NCBI GenBank assembly: GCA_945872875.1
Contig: CAMCBB010000049.1
Span: 1 to 13,373 of the forward strand
From: Flavobacterium psychrophilum
Lineage (GTDB): Bacteria; Bacteroidota; Bacteroidia; Flavobacteriales; Flavobacteriaceae
Length of the DNA: 13,373 nucleotides
Direction: 5' to 3'
Every line of letters starts with the position of its first letter. The first letter of the stretch is position 1. The notes beneath the pieces are model-generated. The model was not told where the DNA came from, did no database searches, and saw only the letters and a program-made list of their open reading frames with translations. Position numbers and translations under genes: made by a program. Positions 6,762-13,373 of this stretch are shown here, in pieces.

Positions 6762-7910
6762 TTATTTAAATGGATTTCGTTCTTGCCATTCGGTTTTTGG
6801 TTCCAAATAATTGAAAATTGCTTTGATACATCGATCAATTAATTTGGTTTCATGCTTAATGAATCCATATACTTCAACCGGTTTTGCACCTACAGAACTT
6901 TTTATTTCAAGTGCCGTTCTTGCAAAAACAATTTCATGAAATCCTTTGTTTATCGAATAAGCTATCATATCATACAGCATATTTAAATAAAGCATTTTTT
7001 CTTTCTGAATGGATTCGTCATAGCCTAAAAAATAGGTATCCATTGCAGTACCATTTTTTATTAAAGTGTTAAAGCCAATTAGTTTGTTATCAATAAAATA
7101 CCCATAAAAAAGAAACTGATCTTTTAGGATTTCCTTAAATACTCTGAAGTGATTTTTGGCTAGGAAAAAAGTGTTGAACGGGGCGTTTTGAGCTACATGA
7201 AAATACAATTCATATATTTCATCTTCAAGTGCAATAATTTCCTGCAGATTTAATTTTCTCTTTTCTGTTCCGGCTGCTTTTTTTCGTGCTCTTTTGTATT
7301 GATCTCTATATTTTTTTGACAAGGCATCAATGTAATCTTGTTCTGTTTTCCAATTTTCTAATATTGTGAAAACCATATTTGGTTGGGTAGAAAATTGAAA
7401 ATAGTCTTTATTTAGTTCTTTTTCAAATGCTACTATATCAGTATTTTCATAGTCTTTTAATGAGGTGATATGTACTTTTTTTCCTGAAGATTGTATATTA
7501 GCTTTCAACTCATTCATGGCATTTAATAAACCTAAAGCAATGTCTTTCTTATCTATCCCTTCAGAAAAAGCAAAAGCATTTTGTCCAGTTAGCATGTTGT
7601 TTCCAATAAGTAATACATGAGAACAAAAGTTTTTAAAAATAAAATTTCGAACACTTGATTTTACGCATTTATCGCGATCTCCAAAAGATTTTAATAGATT
7701 AAGATTTAAAAATTGAGAAAGTGCAATTCCAACTAAATTATCTTCAATATAAAAACCAATAAATAAACAACTCATATTGTTAGGAGCTGATTTTTCTAAA
7801 ACTTCTAAATATTCTTTTGATAAAAAAATATTATTTACAGCCAATGAGTTCCAGTTTTCTGGAAGTTTGCTAACTTTGGAATAAAAAGTAAATTGTATTT
7901 TAGAATTCAA
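6762..7910 (-). CDS. GNAT/FemAB-like acyltransferase
   Basis: This is a 382-residue protein without signal peptide or membrane helix. Its C-terminal half has the look of a GNAT fold: YGYFIDNKLIGF followed by a GTAMDTYFLGYDES strand pair (about 268-300), then a helix ending in the NKGFHEIVF strand. The N-terminal half looks like a second, degenerate copy (IGFYIEDNLVGIAL, about 51-64). Two GNAT-like halves are typical of FemAB-type or peptidoglycan-biosynthesis-like acyltransferases in Bacteroidota. The acceptor is unknown. The start is a TTG at 7910, since no in-frame ATG occurs before residue 46 and the sequence from the TTG reads as a sensible first strand. A -7-like box sits 17 bases upstream. 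It is convergent with ABC-F and divergent from the carbinolamine dehydratase gene. Confidence 0.75.
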   Translation of the reverse strand: MNSKIQFTFYSKVSKLPENWNSLAVNNIFLSKEYLEVLEKSAPNNMSCLFIGFYIEDNLVGIALSQFLNLNLLKSFGDRDKCVKSSVRNFIFKNFCSHVLLIGNNMLTGQNAFAFSEGIDKKDIALGLLNAMNELKANIQSSGKKVHITSLKDYENTDIVAFEKELNKDYFQFSTQPNMVFTILENWKTEQDYIDALSKKYRDQYKRARKKAAGTEKRKLNLQEIIALEDEIYELYFHVAQNAPFNTFFLAKNHFRVFKEILKDQFLFYGYFIDNKLIGFNTLIKNGTAMDTYFLGYDESIQKEKMLYLNMLYDMIAYSINKGFHEIVFARTALEIKSSVGAKPVEVYGFIKHETKLIDRCIKAIFNYLEPKTEWQERNPFK

Positions 7911-7927
7911 AGGTTCAATATATTTTC

Positions 7928-7935
7928 CAAATTTA
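7928..7935 (-). promoter_or_regulatory. Candidate -7 box for the acyltransferase gene
   Basis: The minus strand reads TAAATTTG, an exact TAnnTTTG match, 17 bases before the TTG start at 7910. I found no TTG at the usual -33 distance. The spacing to the start codon is almost the same as for the DUF983 gene. Confidence 0.42.
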
Positions 7936-7941
7936 GTTTAT

Positions 7942-7972
7942 TTGGAACAGATATAGTAAAATAGTATTTTAG
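7942..7972 (+). promoter_or_regulatory. Candidate promoter of the carbinolamine dehydratase gene
   Basis: A TTG at 7942-7944 is followed after 20 bases by TATTTTAG (7965-7972), which differs from TAnnTTTG at one base. It ends 23 bases before the ATG at 7996. The spacing fits the known Flavobacterium -33/-7 layout. Confidence 0.35.
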
Positions 7973-7995
7973 TTTTTTAACTTAATTTTCTTATT

Positions 7996-8274
7996 ATGAA
8001 AAAAAATTCCAATATAGAAATTCAAGAAGCTATGAAAACCCTTAATAACTGGATTTTATATGAAGACAAAATCAAAAAACAATTCCAATTTAAGGATTTC
8101 AGTGAAGCTATAGCTTTTATTGTTCGAATTGGAATTTTAGCTGAAAAACAAAATCACCATCCCGAATTACATAATGTTTATAATAAAGTAACAATTGCAT
8201 TAACCACTCATGATGTTGGTGGTTTAACGGATAAAGATTTTTTGCTTGCAAGATCAATTGATGCTATTTCATAA
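7996..8274 (+). CDS. 4a-hydroxytetrahydrobiopterin dehydratase (pterin carbinolamine dehydratase)
   Basis: The enzyme dehydrates the 4a-carbinolamine formed when aromatic amino acid hydroxylases oxidise tetrahydropterin, allowing the cofactor to be recycled. It is cytoplasmic. The 92-residue length is normal. The active-site signature is intact: His54, His55, Pro56 and Glu57 (HHPE), then His72 and Asp73 within TTHDVGGLT. The Trp19 region and the helix starting KDFSEAIAF (33-41) also fit the family. The ATG at 7996 follows a candidate promoter in the 85-base divergent gap. No phenylalanine hydroxylase gene is seen in this window, so the partner enzyme lies elsewhere. In some bacteria this fold also acts as a transcription cofactor, but nothing here shows that. 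Confidence 0.93.
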   Translation: MKKNSNIEIQEAMKTLNNWILYEDKIKKQFQFKDFSEAIAFIVRIGILAEKQNHHPELHNVYNKVTIALTTHDVGGLTDKDFLLARSIDAIS

Positions 8275-8302
8275 AAAATCGCTCTACAAAAATAGAACGA
8301 TT
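8271..8302 (-). terminator. Terminator for the DUF1761 gene, between convergent genes
   Basis: Bases 8277-8286 pair with 8293-8302 over ten positions around the loop CAAAAA. The single mismatch is a C·A on the plus strand but a tolerable U·G pair on the minus strand. A T-tract follows on the minus strand (8278-8273), so it best terminates the minus-strand DUF1761 transcript. On the plus strand it may help end the dehydratase transcript, but no T-run follows there. Confidence 0.7.
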
Positions 8303-8325
8303 CTAGTATTTTGGTTAATTAATAA

Positions 8326-8805
8326 TTACATCCATTGGCAGATAATTCCGCCCATAAGCATACAAGTGATAACCCAATAACCACCAGCAATAAGAGTATA
8401 TTTAAAACTTCTTCTTTCAAATAATGCTCCAACTCCAATTACAGGTAAACAGAAAAATAAACCAGTCATAAATCCGTGTAAAGCACCGTGTTTAAAAGTT
8501 CTAAAGTTAGTGCCATAATCAGCCATAAACGCACTATAAGAAGGAAGTGCTTTTGCTTCATCACCACCAATCATTCCTAGTGCTCCACTTTGATGAATTA
8601 CCAAAAATTGCATTACAAATGAAATTAAGAAAGCATAAAGATAAGCTGCCAACATAGTTTTAACAATTGTAGCTGTGTTTGGTTTTTCTTCTGAAACCCC
8701 AGCTTCTTTCATCCAAATGGTTCCAAATACTTTAGGATTATACCAAATAAAACCAACAAATAAGGATGAAAATGCAGAAAGCAATAAAACAGAAAGTGTG
8801 TGCAT
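8326..8805 (-). CDS. DUF1761 family membrane protein
   Basis: This is a 159-residue inner-membrane protein with four predicted helices, at about 4-21, 50-70, 107-128 and 136-156. The conserved-looking segment GFIWYNPKVFGTIWMKEAG (18-36) follows helix 1. This pattern of an aromatic-rich xWYxPxxFGxxWM after the first helix, followed by two to three helices, is that of DUF1761, whose function is unknown. The loop between helices 2 and 3 is long (about 71-106). It lies 70 bases downstream of alaS on the same strand, but has its own -7-like box and its own terminator, so it may be transcribed alone. Confidence 0.82.
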   Translation of the reverse strand: MHTLSVLLLSAFSSLFVGFIWYNPKVFGTIWMKEAGVSEEKPNTATIVKTMLAAYLYAFLISFVMQFLVIHQSGALGMIGGDEAKALPSYSAFMADYGTNFRTFKHGALHGFMTGLFFCLPVIGVGALFERRSFKYTLIAGGYWVITCMLMGGIICQWM

Positions 8806-8831
8806 GATTTAGAAGTTTAAAGTTAGTAATT

Positions 8832-8839
8832 CAAATATA
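8832..8839 (-). promoter_or_regulatory. Candidate -7 box for the DUF1761 gene
   Basis: The minus strand reads TATATTTG, an exact TAnnTTTG match, 26 bases before the ATG at 8805. No good -33 TTG is visible at normal spacing. The surrounding DNA is very AT-rich, which lowers the weight of the match. Confidence 0.4.
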
Positions 8840-8875
8840 GAATATTTCAAATAAATTTATTGAATCCGATATCGA

Positions 8876-11524
8876 TTATTTAGTAAACTGAATCGCCTTA
8901 TCAAGAGCTTCCTTAATTCCGGCACTATTTTTTCCTTTACCAGAAGCAAAAAAGGGCTGGCCTCCACCGTTTCCGTCAATATATTTACCTAATTCTTTAA
9001 TTACCACATTGGCATTTAGATTATTTGAGGCTACTAATTCTTTTGCAATATAACAGTGAATATTTGGCGCATTCTCTTCGATAGAAGCAAGAACTACAAA
9101 TGAATTTGGCATCGAACTTCCAATTGCCTGAGCTAAATCTTTAGTTGCTCCCATGCTTAAATCTACTTGTTTTGCCAAATAATTAATACCGTTAATTGCT
9201 GTAAATTCAGAGGTAAGAATATTCTTTAATCCGTCTAATTTTTCTTTCATTAACTGCTCCAGTTGTTTCTTTAATTTTGCGTTTTCATCTTGTAAAGAAA
9301 CCACTGCTTTTATAGTGTCTTGTGGATTTTTCAATGCACTTGAAATGTCTGCTAATGCAGTTTCTTGATTCGTATAATAATTACGAACTGCATTTCCAGT
9401 TATCGCTTCAATTCTTCTGATTCCAGCTGCAACAGCACCTTCAGAAACAATTTTAAAATGCCAAATTTCTGCGGTATTTTTCACATGAATTCCACCACAA
9501 AGTTCCATGCTTTGTCCAAATTTAATCGCACGAACCGTATCGCCATATTTTTCTCCAAATAAAGCCATTGCGCCTTCATCTAAGGCTTGTTGAATAGGTA
9601 TACTTCTTCTTTCTATTAATGGTAATTGCTCTTCGATTCTAGCATTTACAAAATCTTCTACTTTTTTGATTTCTTCATCGGTCACTTTGCTAAAATGAGA
9701 AAAGTCAAAACGCAAACGATCTGCATTTACTAAAGATCCTTTTTGCTCCACATGAGTTCCTAGTATTTCGCGCAATGCTTGGTGCATCAAGTGGGTTGCC
9801 GAGTGATTTTTTGAAGTAGCAGTTCTTAATTCGGTATTTACTTTGGCTACAAAACGAGCAGAAATATTCTCTGGCAGTTGTTTCGTGAAATGTAGAATTA
9901 AATTATTTTCTTTTTTGGTGTCAATAATTTGGATGCTTTCGTTAGAAGATGTCAAAGTTCCTTTGTCACCAACTTGTCCTCCACCTTCTGGATAGAATGG
10001 GGTAGTGTCTAAAACGATTTGATATAAAACGCCGTCTTTTTTCGAATCAACTTTTCTAATTCGAGTGATTTTAACTTCGCTTTCTGTTTGGTCATAACCC
10101 ACAAAGGTTTCTACATTACCCGGAATTAAAATAGACCAATCTTCTGTAGAAACTTCCGATGCGGCACGAGAACGGTTTTTTTGCTCTTGCATTGCTGCAT
10201 TAAAACCTGCTTCATCTAATTCGAATCCTTTTTCTCTTAATATTAAAGCCGTCAAATCAATTGGAAATCCAAATGTATCATACAATTCAAATGCTTTATC
10301 TCCAGAAACGGTTTTTCCGTTGGTTTCTGCAATTACTTTATCTAATAATTGTAGCCCTTGATCTAAAGTTCTTAAGAAAGAAGCCTCTTCTTCACGAATT
10401 ACATTAGTAACAAATTGTTGTTGCGCTTGAATCTCTGGGAAAAATTCTCCCATTTGATTGGCTAATACTTCCACCAAACTATGAATAAATGGCTCTTTAG
10501 TATTTAAAAAAGTAAATCCATAACGAATAGCACGACGCAATATTCTGCGAATTACATAACCAGCTCCATTGTTAGAAGGTAATTGACCGTCTGCAATTGC
10601 AAAGGCTACCGCTCTAACGTGATCGGCAACTACACGAATGGCAATATTGGTTTTATTTTGCTTTATAGATTCTTCACTTTCGTTCAGAATGACCTCATTG
10701 GTGGTATATTTTAATCCAGTAATTTTTTCAATTTTTTCAATAAGGGGTGTAAAAACATCGGTGTCATAATTGGATGTTTTTCCTTGTAAAGCCATACACA
10801 AACGCTCAAATCCCATTCCGGTATCAACATGTTGTGCTGGAAGTTTTTCTAATGAGCCATCAGCTTTACGGTTGAATTCCATGAATACATTATTCCAAAT
10901 TTCAACTACTTGTGGGTGGTCGTTATTCACTAAACTTTTTCCAGAAACTGCCGCTTTTTCTTCTGCAGAACGTAAATCAACATGTATTTCAGAGCAAGGG
11001 CCACATGGACCTTGATCTCCCATTTCCCAAAAATTATCTTTTTTATTTCCTAAAATGATTCGGTCTTCGTCAATAAGTTCTTTCCAAATATCCCATGCTT
11101 CTTGATCAAAAGGTACATTTTCTTCTGGGTTTCCTTCAAAAACAGAAACATATAAATTCTCTTTTGGAATTTTATAAACCTCGGTCAATAATTCCCAAGC
11201 CCAATTGATTGCTTCTTTCTTAAAATAATCTCCAAACGACCAGTTTCCAAGCATTTCAAACATGGTGTGGTGGTAGGTGTCAAAACCTACATCTTCCAAA
11301 TCATTGTGTTTTCCAGAAACACGAAGGCATTTTTGGGTATCGGCTATTCGCTTGCTTTTTGGAGTTCCGTTTCCTAAAAAGTATTCTTTGAATTGTGCCA
11401 TCCCCGAGTTGTTGAACATTAGGGTTGGGTCGTCTTTTAATACGATGGGAGCAGAAGGAACAATTAAGTGGCCTTTGCTTTCAAAGAATTGAAGAAATTG
11501 CTTGCGAATGTCTTGTGATTTCAT
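8876..11524 (-). CDS. alaS: Alanyl-tRNA synthetase
   Basis: AlaRS attaches alanine to tRNA-Ala in the cytoplasm. The 882-residue protein has the full domain order: a class II catalytic core (about 1-245, including FFESKGH and the [13 protein letters not shown] stretch), a tRNA-recognition region with [15 protein letters not shown] (about 321-335), an editing domain, and a C-terminal C-Ala domain ending with [14 protein letters not shown]. The editing site is complete: His574 and His578 (HSATH) with Cys676 and His680 (CGGIH), the zinc and editing ligands. It starts at the ATG at 11524. Residues 278-286 are encoded by a segment that looks like a dispersed nucleotide repeat (10668-10693); the frame stays open through it. 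The gene is divergent from the M23 peptidase gene across 246 bases. Confidence 0.98.
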   Translation of the reverse strand: MKSQDIRKQFLQFFESKGHLIVPSAPIVLKDDPTLMFNNSGMAQFKEYFLGNGTPKSKRIADTQKCLRVSGKHNDLEDVGFDTYHHTMFEMLGNWSFGDYFKKEAINWAWELLTEVYKIPKENLYVSVFEGNPEENVPFDQEAWDIWKELIDEDRIILGNKKDNFWEMGDQGPCGPCSEIHVDLRSAEEKAAVSGKSLVNNDHPQVVEIWNNVFMEFNRKADGSLEKLPAQHVDTGMGFERLCMALQGKTSNYDTDVFTPLIEKIEKITGLKYTTNEVILNESEESIKQNKTNIAIRVVADHVRAVAFAIADGQLPSNNGAGYVIRRILRRAIRYGFTFLNTKEPFIHSLVEVLANQMGEFFPEIQAQQQFVTNVIREEEASFLRTLDQGLQLLDKVIAETNGKTVSGDKAFELYDTFGFPIDLTALILREKGFELDEAGFNAAMQEQKNRSRAASEVSTEDWSILIPGNVETFVGYDQTESEVKITRIRKVDSKKDGVLYQIVLDTTPFYPEGGGQVGDKGTLTSSNESIQIIDTKKENNLILHFTKQLPENISARFVAKVNTELRTATSKNHSATHLMHQALREILGTHVEQKGSLVNADRLRFDFSHFSKVTDEEIKKVEDFVNARIEEQLPLIERRSIPIQQALDEGAMALFGEKYGDTVRAIKFGQSMELCGGIHVKNTAEIWHFKIVSEGAVAAGIRRIEAITGNAVRNYYTNQETALADISSALKNPQDTIKAVVSLQDENAKLKKQLEQLMKEKLDGLKNILTSEFTAINGINYLAKQVDLSMGATKDLAQAIGSSMPNSFVVLASIEENAPNIHCYIAKELVASNNLNANVVIKELGKYIDGNGGGQPFFASGKGKNSAGIKEALDKAIQFTK
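10668..10693 (-). repeat. Dispersed-repeat-like segment inside alaS
   Basis: On the minus strand this 26-base stretch begins GTCATTCTGAACGAA and continues AGTGAAGAATC. I recall nearly the same sequence, lacking one A at the junction, as a common imperfect palindrome between genes in Flavobacteriia and other bacteria. Its ends form a short inverted repeat (ATTCT with AGAAT). Here it is read in frame as V-I-L-N-E-S-E-E-S (residues 278-286), in the variable spot between the catalytic core and the conserved [10 protein letters not shown] segment. No second copy was seen in this window. The identity of the repeat rests on memory. Confidence 0.6.
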
Positions 11525-11770
11525 TTTTGATTATTAGTGCTATAGATACTTATATTTTATGTAAATAGTTTACTCATTAGCCCTGATTGAAGTGTAAATC
11601 CTTTTTTGAAAAAAAAGATTGTAACGAAAAGCAGGAACAAGGATTACAAAGATGCCAAAAGTTTCGCTTCTAAAAAATAAAAAATAGATTTAGAAAGAAA
11701 CATTTCTTAAATTTGTTCGTATAACTATTGTTAGTTTTAAAACTAGCACAAAAATAGTATAATTTAAGAA
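11525..11770. promoter_or_regulatory. Divergent alaS / M23 peptidase intergenic region
   Basis: This 246-base gap has no convincing gene. It holds an exact TAnnTTTG box for the peptidase gene (11708-11715), a 14-base palindrome TAGTTTTAAAACTA at 11732-11745, and on the minus strand TATTTTTG (11749-11756) and the near match CATCTTTG (11647-11654) as possible alaS promoter boxes. Any of these gives alaS a long leader of at least 120 bases. I see no obvious riboswitch or terminator. Confidence 0.4.
11708..11715 (+). promoter_or_regulatory. Candidate -7 box for the M23-MerR operon
   Basis: TAAATTTG matches TAnnTTTG exactly and lies 55 bases before the peptidase start, nearly the same distance as the identical box before gldL (54 bases). 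No clear TTG -33 element precedes it. Confidence 0.38.
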
Positions 11771-12748
11771 ATGTCGAAGAAAGTTAAGTATTATTACGAT
11801 CCAGAAAGTTTAGCTTATCGAATAATAGGGCCTCAAAAGCGAAAAAAGTACGGTTATCCTGCTCTTTTTTTATTGGCCTCGGCTTTGTTTGGTTTTCTAT
11901 GTTTTGTGATTTTGATGAATACGCCTTACTTTGAAACGCCAAAAGACAAGGTTCAAGCGCGAGAAATTGAAAATTTGAAACTTAATTATGCGATTTTATA
12001 TAAAAAAATTGATGCATTAGATCAAGTGGCCTCGGAGATGGCAGATCGTGATAATAATTTATACCGAGTTTATTTTAATTTATCGCCTATTTCTTCCGAA
12101 AAAAGGCAAGGCATAATAAATAGAAAACGATACCAAGAACTCGAAGGTTTTGATAATTCGGAATTGGTAATTAACACTTCTGAAAAAGTGGATAGAATTG
12201 CCAATGCTTTGGTAGCACAGTCAAAATCATTAGATGGAATTTTGAAATTAGCTAAAGCAAAAGACAAGTTTTTAAGTGCTATTCCGGCAATTCAACCGGT
12301 AAAAAATGAAGATTTGAAACACATGGCTTCTGGTTTTGGATATCGAAGTGACCCATTTACCAAAGCGCGAAAAATGCACGAAGGAATGGATTTCACTGCA
12401 CGAACCGGAACTCCAATTTTTGCAACTGGAGATGGCGTGGTGAAAAATGCAGACAATTCAAAATCGGGATATGGAAATCATATTGAAATCAATCACGGTT
12501 ATGGTTATTTAACTTTATATGGGCATTTAAGTAAATATAAAGTTCGAGCTGGTCAACGAGTGAAACGAGGAGATATCATTGGATTTGTTGGCAGTACTGG
12601 CAGAAGTCAAGCGCCACATTGTCATTATGAGGTGCATAAAGATGGGAAGGCCGTAAACCCAATTAATTTTTATTACGGAAATATTTCAGCTGCAGAATAT
12701 GTGGCTATTTCAAAAATTGCTAATTTAGAGAACCAGTCGTTAGACTAG
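11771..12748 (+). CDS. Membrane-anchored M23 (LytM) family peptidase
   Basis: M23 enzymes are zinc endopeptidases that cut peptide bridges in peptidoglycan. The 325-residue protein has a Lys/Tyr-rich cytoplasmic start, one transmembrane helix (about 30-49), a helical, probably coiled-coil stretch (about 60-100), and a C-terminal LytM domain (about 185-300). The active site is complete: His203 and Asp207 in HEGMD, then His283 and His285 in HCH, with YGHLSKY between them. It should therefore be an active hydrolase and not a degenerate scaffold protein. The helix is not followed by a cleavage site, so the catalytic domain is probably tethered in the periplasm. The MerR gene follows after 26 bases, suggesting an operon. 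It is divergent from alaS. Confidence 0.93.
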   Translation: MSKKVKYYYDPESLAYRIIGPQKRKKYGYPALFLLASALFGFLCFVILMNTPYFETPKDKVQAREIENLKLNYAILYKKIDALDQVASEMADRDNNLYRVYFNLSPISSEKRQGIINRKRYQELEGFDNSELVINTSEKVDRIANALVAQSKSLDGILKLAKAKDKFLSAIPAIQPVKNEDLKHMASGFGYRSDPFTKARKMHEGMDFTARTGTPIFATGDGVVKNADNSKSGYGNHIEINHGYGYLTLYGHLSKYKVRAGQRVKRGDIIGFVGSTGRSQAPHCHYEVHKDGKAVNPINFYYGNISAAEYVAISKIANLENQSLD

Positions 12749-12774
12749 GTTTAATTTAAAATAAACAGGAAACT

Positions 12775-13107
12775 ATGCAGATAAATTTATCAAAAGACAA
12801 GTTGTATTTTAGTATTGGTGAAGTTGCTGAAGCCTTTGGTGTAAACGCATCTCTTATTCGTTTTTGGGATAAAGAATTTGATATTTTGAAACCTAAGAAA
12901 AACGCAAAAGGAAACCGCATGTTCACTCAAGAAGATGTGAAAAATTTGCAATTGATTTATCATTTGGTGAAAGAAAGAGGCTTCACGCTAGATGGTGCTA
13001 AAATCCATTTAAAAGAAGGTCAGAAAAAAACCTTAGATAAATTTGACATAATTGCCAAATTAGAAGGAGTTAAAGCGGAACTTTCAAATATAAAAAACAG
13101 CCTTTAA
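12775..13107 (+). CDS. Small MerR-family transcriptional regulator
   Basis: This is a 110-residue DNA-binding protein. The winged helix-turn-helix starts at YFSIGEVAEAFGV (11-23), with the recognition helix ASLIRFWDKEF (25-35) and the wing around KNAKGNRMFTQEDV. A helix with LVKERGFTLDGAKIHL (about 64-79) and a short tail complete it. The usual C-terminal effector-binding part and metal-binding cysteines are absent, so the ligand, if any, is unknown. The ATG at 12775 is preceded by an AGGA four bases away, unusual for this phylum. The stop codon at 13105-13107 directly abuts the ATG of the next gene. The arrangement suggests that it regulates its own operon or acts on envelope genes, but this is inference. 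Confidence 0.9.
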   Translation: MQINLSKDKLYFSIGEVAEAFGVNASLIRFWDKEFDILKPKKNAKGNRMFTQEDVKNLQLIYHLVKERGFTLDGAKIHLKEGQKKTLDKFDIIAKLEGVKAELSNIKNSL

Positions 13108-13373
13108 ATGCAAAAAATTCACATATTAAATATTGTTTTCACACTTTCAATAGTGCTTGTAACTCTAGGTGCACTCTTTAAAATCATGCATTATCCCTAT
13201 TCGCAAATAGTAATGATAATTGGACTTTTATCTATGCTGGTTTTTTGGTTTTTAACCCTATCTGAAATTATATCCTCAAGCCGAATACCAGTCTCTGAAA
13301 AATTTATGTGGATCATCGGATTAATTTTTTGTGGCAGTATTGCAGGTTTGGTATACCTTTTGTCAGGTAGAAA
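13108..13373 (+). CDS. GldL-like small membrane protein, 3' end beyond the window
   Basis: An ATG immediately follows the MerR stop, and the frame stays open for 88 codons to the window end. The product has three hydrophobic helices (about 7-25, 33-52 and 67-86). The first two and their turn resemble the GldL N-terminus: GALFKIMHYP here against GALFKIQHWP in GldL, then a GLL at the same distance. Lys25 and His28 match GldL Lys27 and His30. The position matching GldL Glu45 is Met43, although Glu53 aligns with GldL Glu55. The third helix has no GldL equivalent. The end (LLSGRK) could be close to the natural C-terminus. It is probably translationally coupled to the MerR gene. Function is unknown; a motor role is doubtful without the helix-2 glutamate. 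Confidence 0.75.
   Translation, partial: MQKIHILNIVFTLSIVLVTLGALFKIMHYPYSQIVMIIGLLSMLVFWFLTLSEIISSSRIPVSEKFMWIIGLIFCGSIAGLVYLLSGR

Noticed and set aside
8850..8861. Palindrome AATAAATTTATT between alaS and the DUF1761 gene as a terminator
   Set aside because: It contains only A and T, has no stable loop and no T-tract, so it gives no support for termination. It is expected by chance in this composition.
9365..11492. Open frames on the plus strand opposite alaS (9365-9562, 10770-11015, 11277-11492)
   Set aside because: These are antisense shadows of a strongly conserved synthetase, with no start context or recognisable protein features.
12767..12770. AGGA before the MerR gene as a strong Shine-Dalgarno site
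   Set aside because: The spacing to the ATG is only four bases, and this phylum rarely relies on such sites, so a single short match is not meaningful.
1..13373. CRISPR arrays, tRNA, rRNA, insertion sequences or phage genes
   Set aside because: I looked for spaced direct repeats, cloverleaf-like sequence, transposase or integrase motifs and found none.

Overview
The window is about 13.4 kb of AT-rich DNA from a member of the Bacteroidota, most likely a Flavobacterium-like Flavobacteriaceae. The reasons are the gldL-gldM-gldN run at the left end (core genes of gliding motility and the type IX secretion system), short gene leaders with no clear Shine-Dalgarno sequence, and repeated copies of the TAnnTTTG -7 promoter box typical of this phylum. 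The gene content is mostly chromosomal and housekeeping. I see no insertion sequence, phage gene, CRISPR array, rRNA or tRNA.

Layout. Positions 1-3335 hold the T9SS block: a leader with a candidate promoter, gldL, gldM and gldN, closed by a strong Rho-independent terminator. Positions 3364-6760 hold a DAO-family FAD oxidoreductase (+), whose 3' end overlaps a convergent DUF983 membrane protein (-), which is in turn divergent from an ABC-F ATPase (+). Positions 6762-8805 hold a GNAT/FemAB-like acyltransferase (-) that ends one base from the ABC-F stop, a pterin carbinolamine dehydratase (+), a terminator, and a DUF1761 membrane protein (-). Positions 8876-11524 are alaS (-). After a 246-base divergent intergenic region, positions 11771-13373 hold a co-directional cluster: a membrane-anchored M23 (LytM) peptidase, a small MerR-type regulator, and a start-abutting membrane protein cut off by the window edge.

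How the genes work together. GldL and GldM form the proton-driven inner-membrane motor of gliding and type IX secretion, and GldN is a periplasmic ring component that receives its output. AlaRS, ABC-F and the carbinolamine dehydratase serve translation and pterin recycling. The M23-MerR-membrane protein cluster looks like an envelope-related operon.

The two observations most worth following are these. First, a 26-base segment inside alaS (10668-10693) closely resembles a dispersed palindromic repeat normally found between genes, and here it encodes part of the synthetase in frame. Second, the truncated gene at the right end (13108-13373) encodes a GldL-like two-helix hairpin sharing GALFKI-x-H-x-P with the real GldL at the left end, but it lacks the glutamate in the second helix that I associate with the GldL motor. 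Smaller items are competing hairpins and similar leaders within gldLMN, and very compact convergent gene ends.
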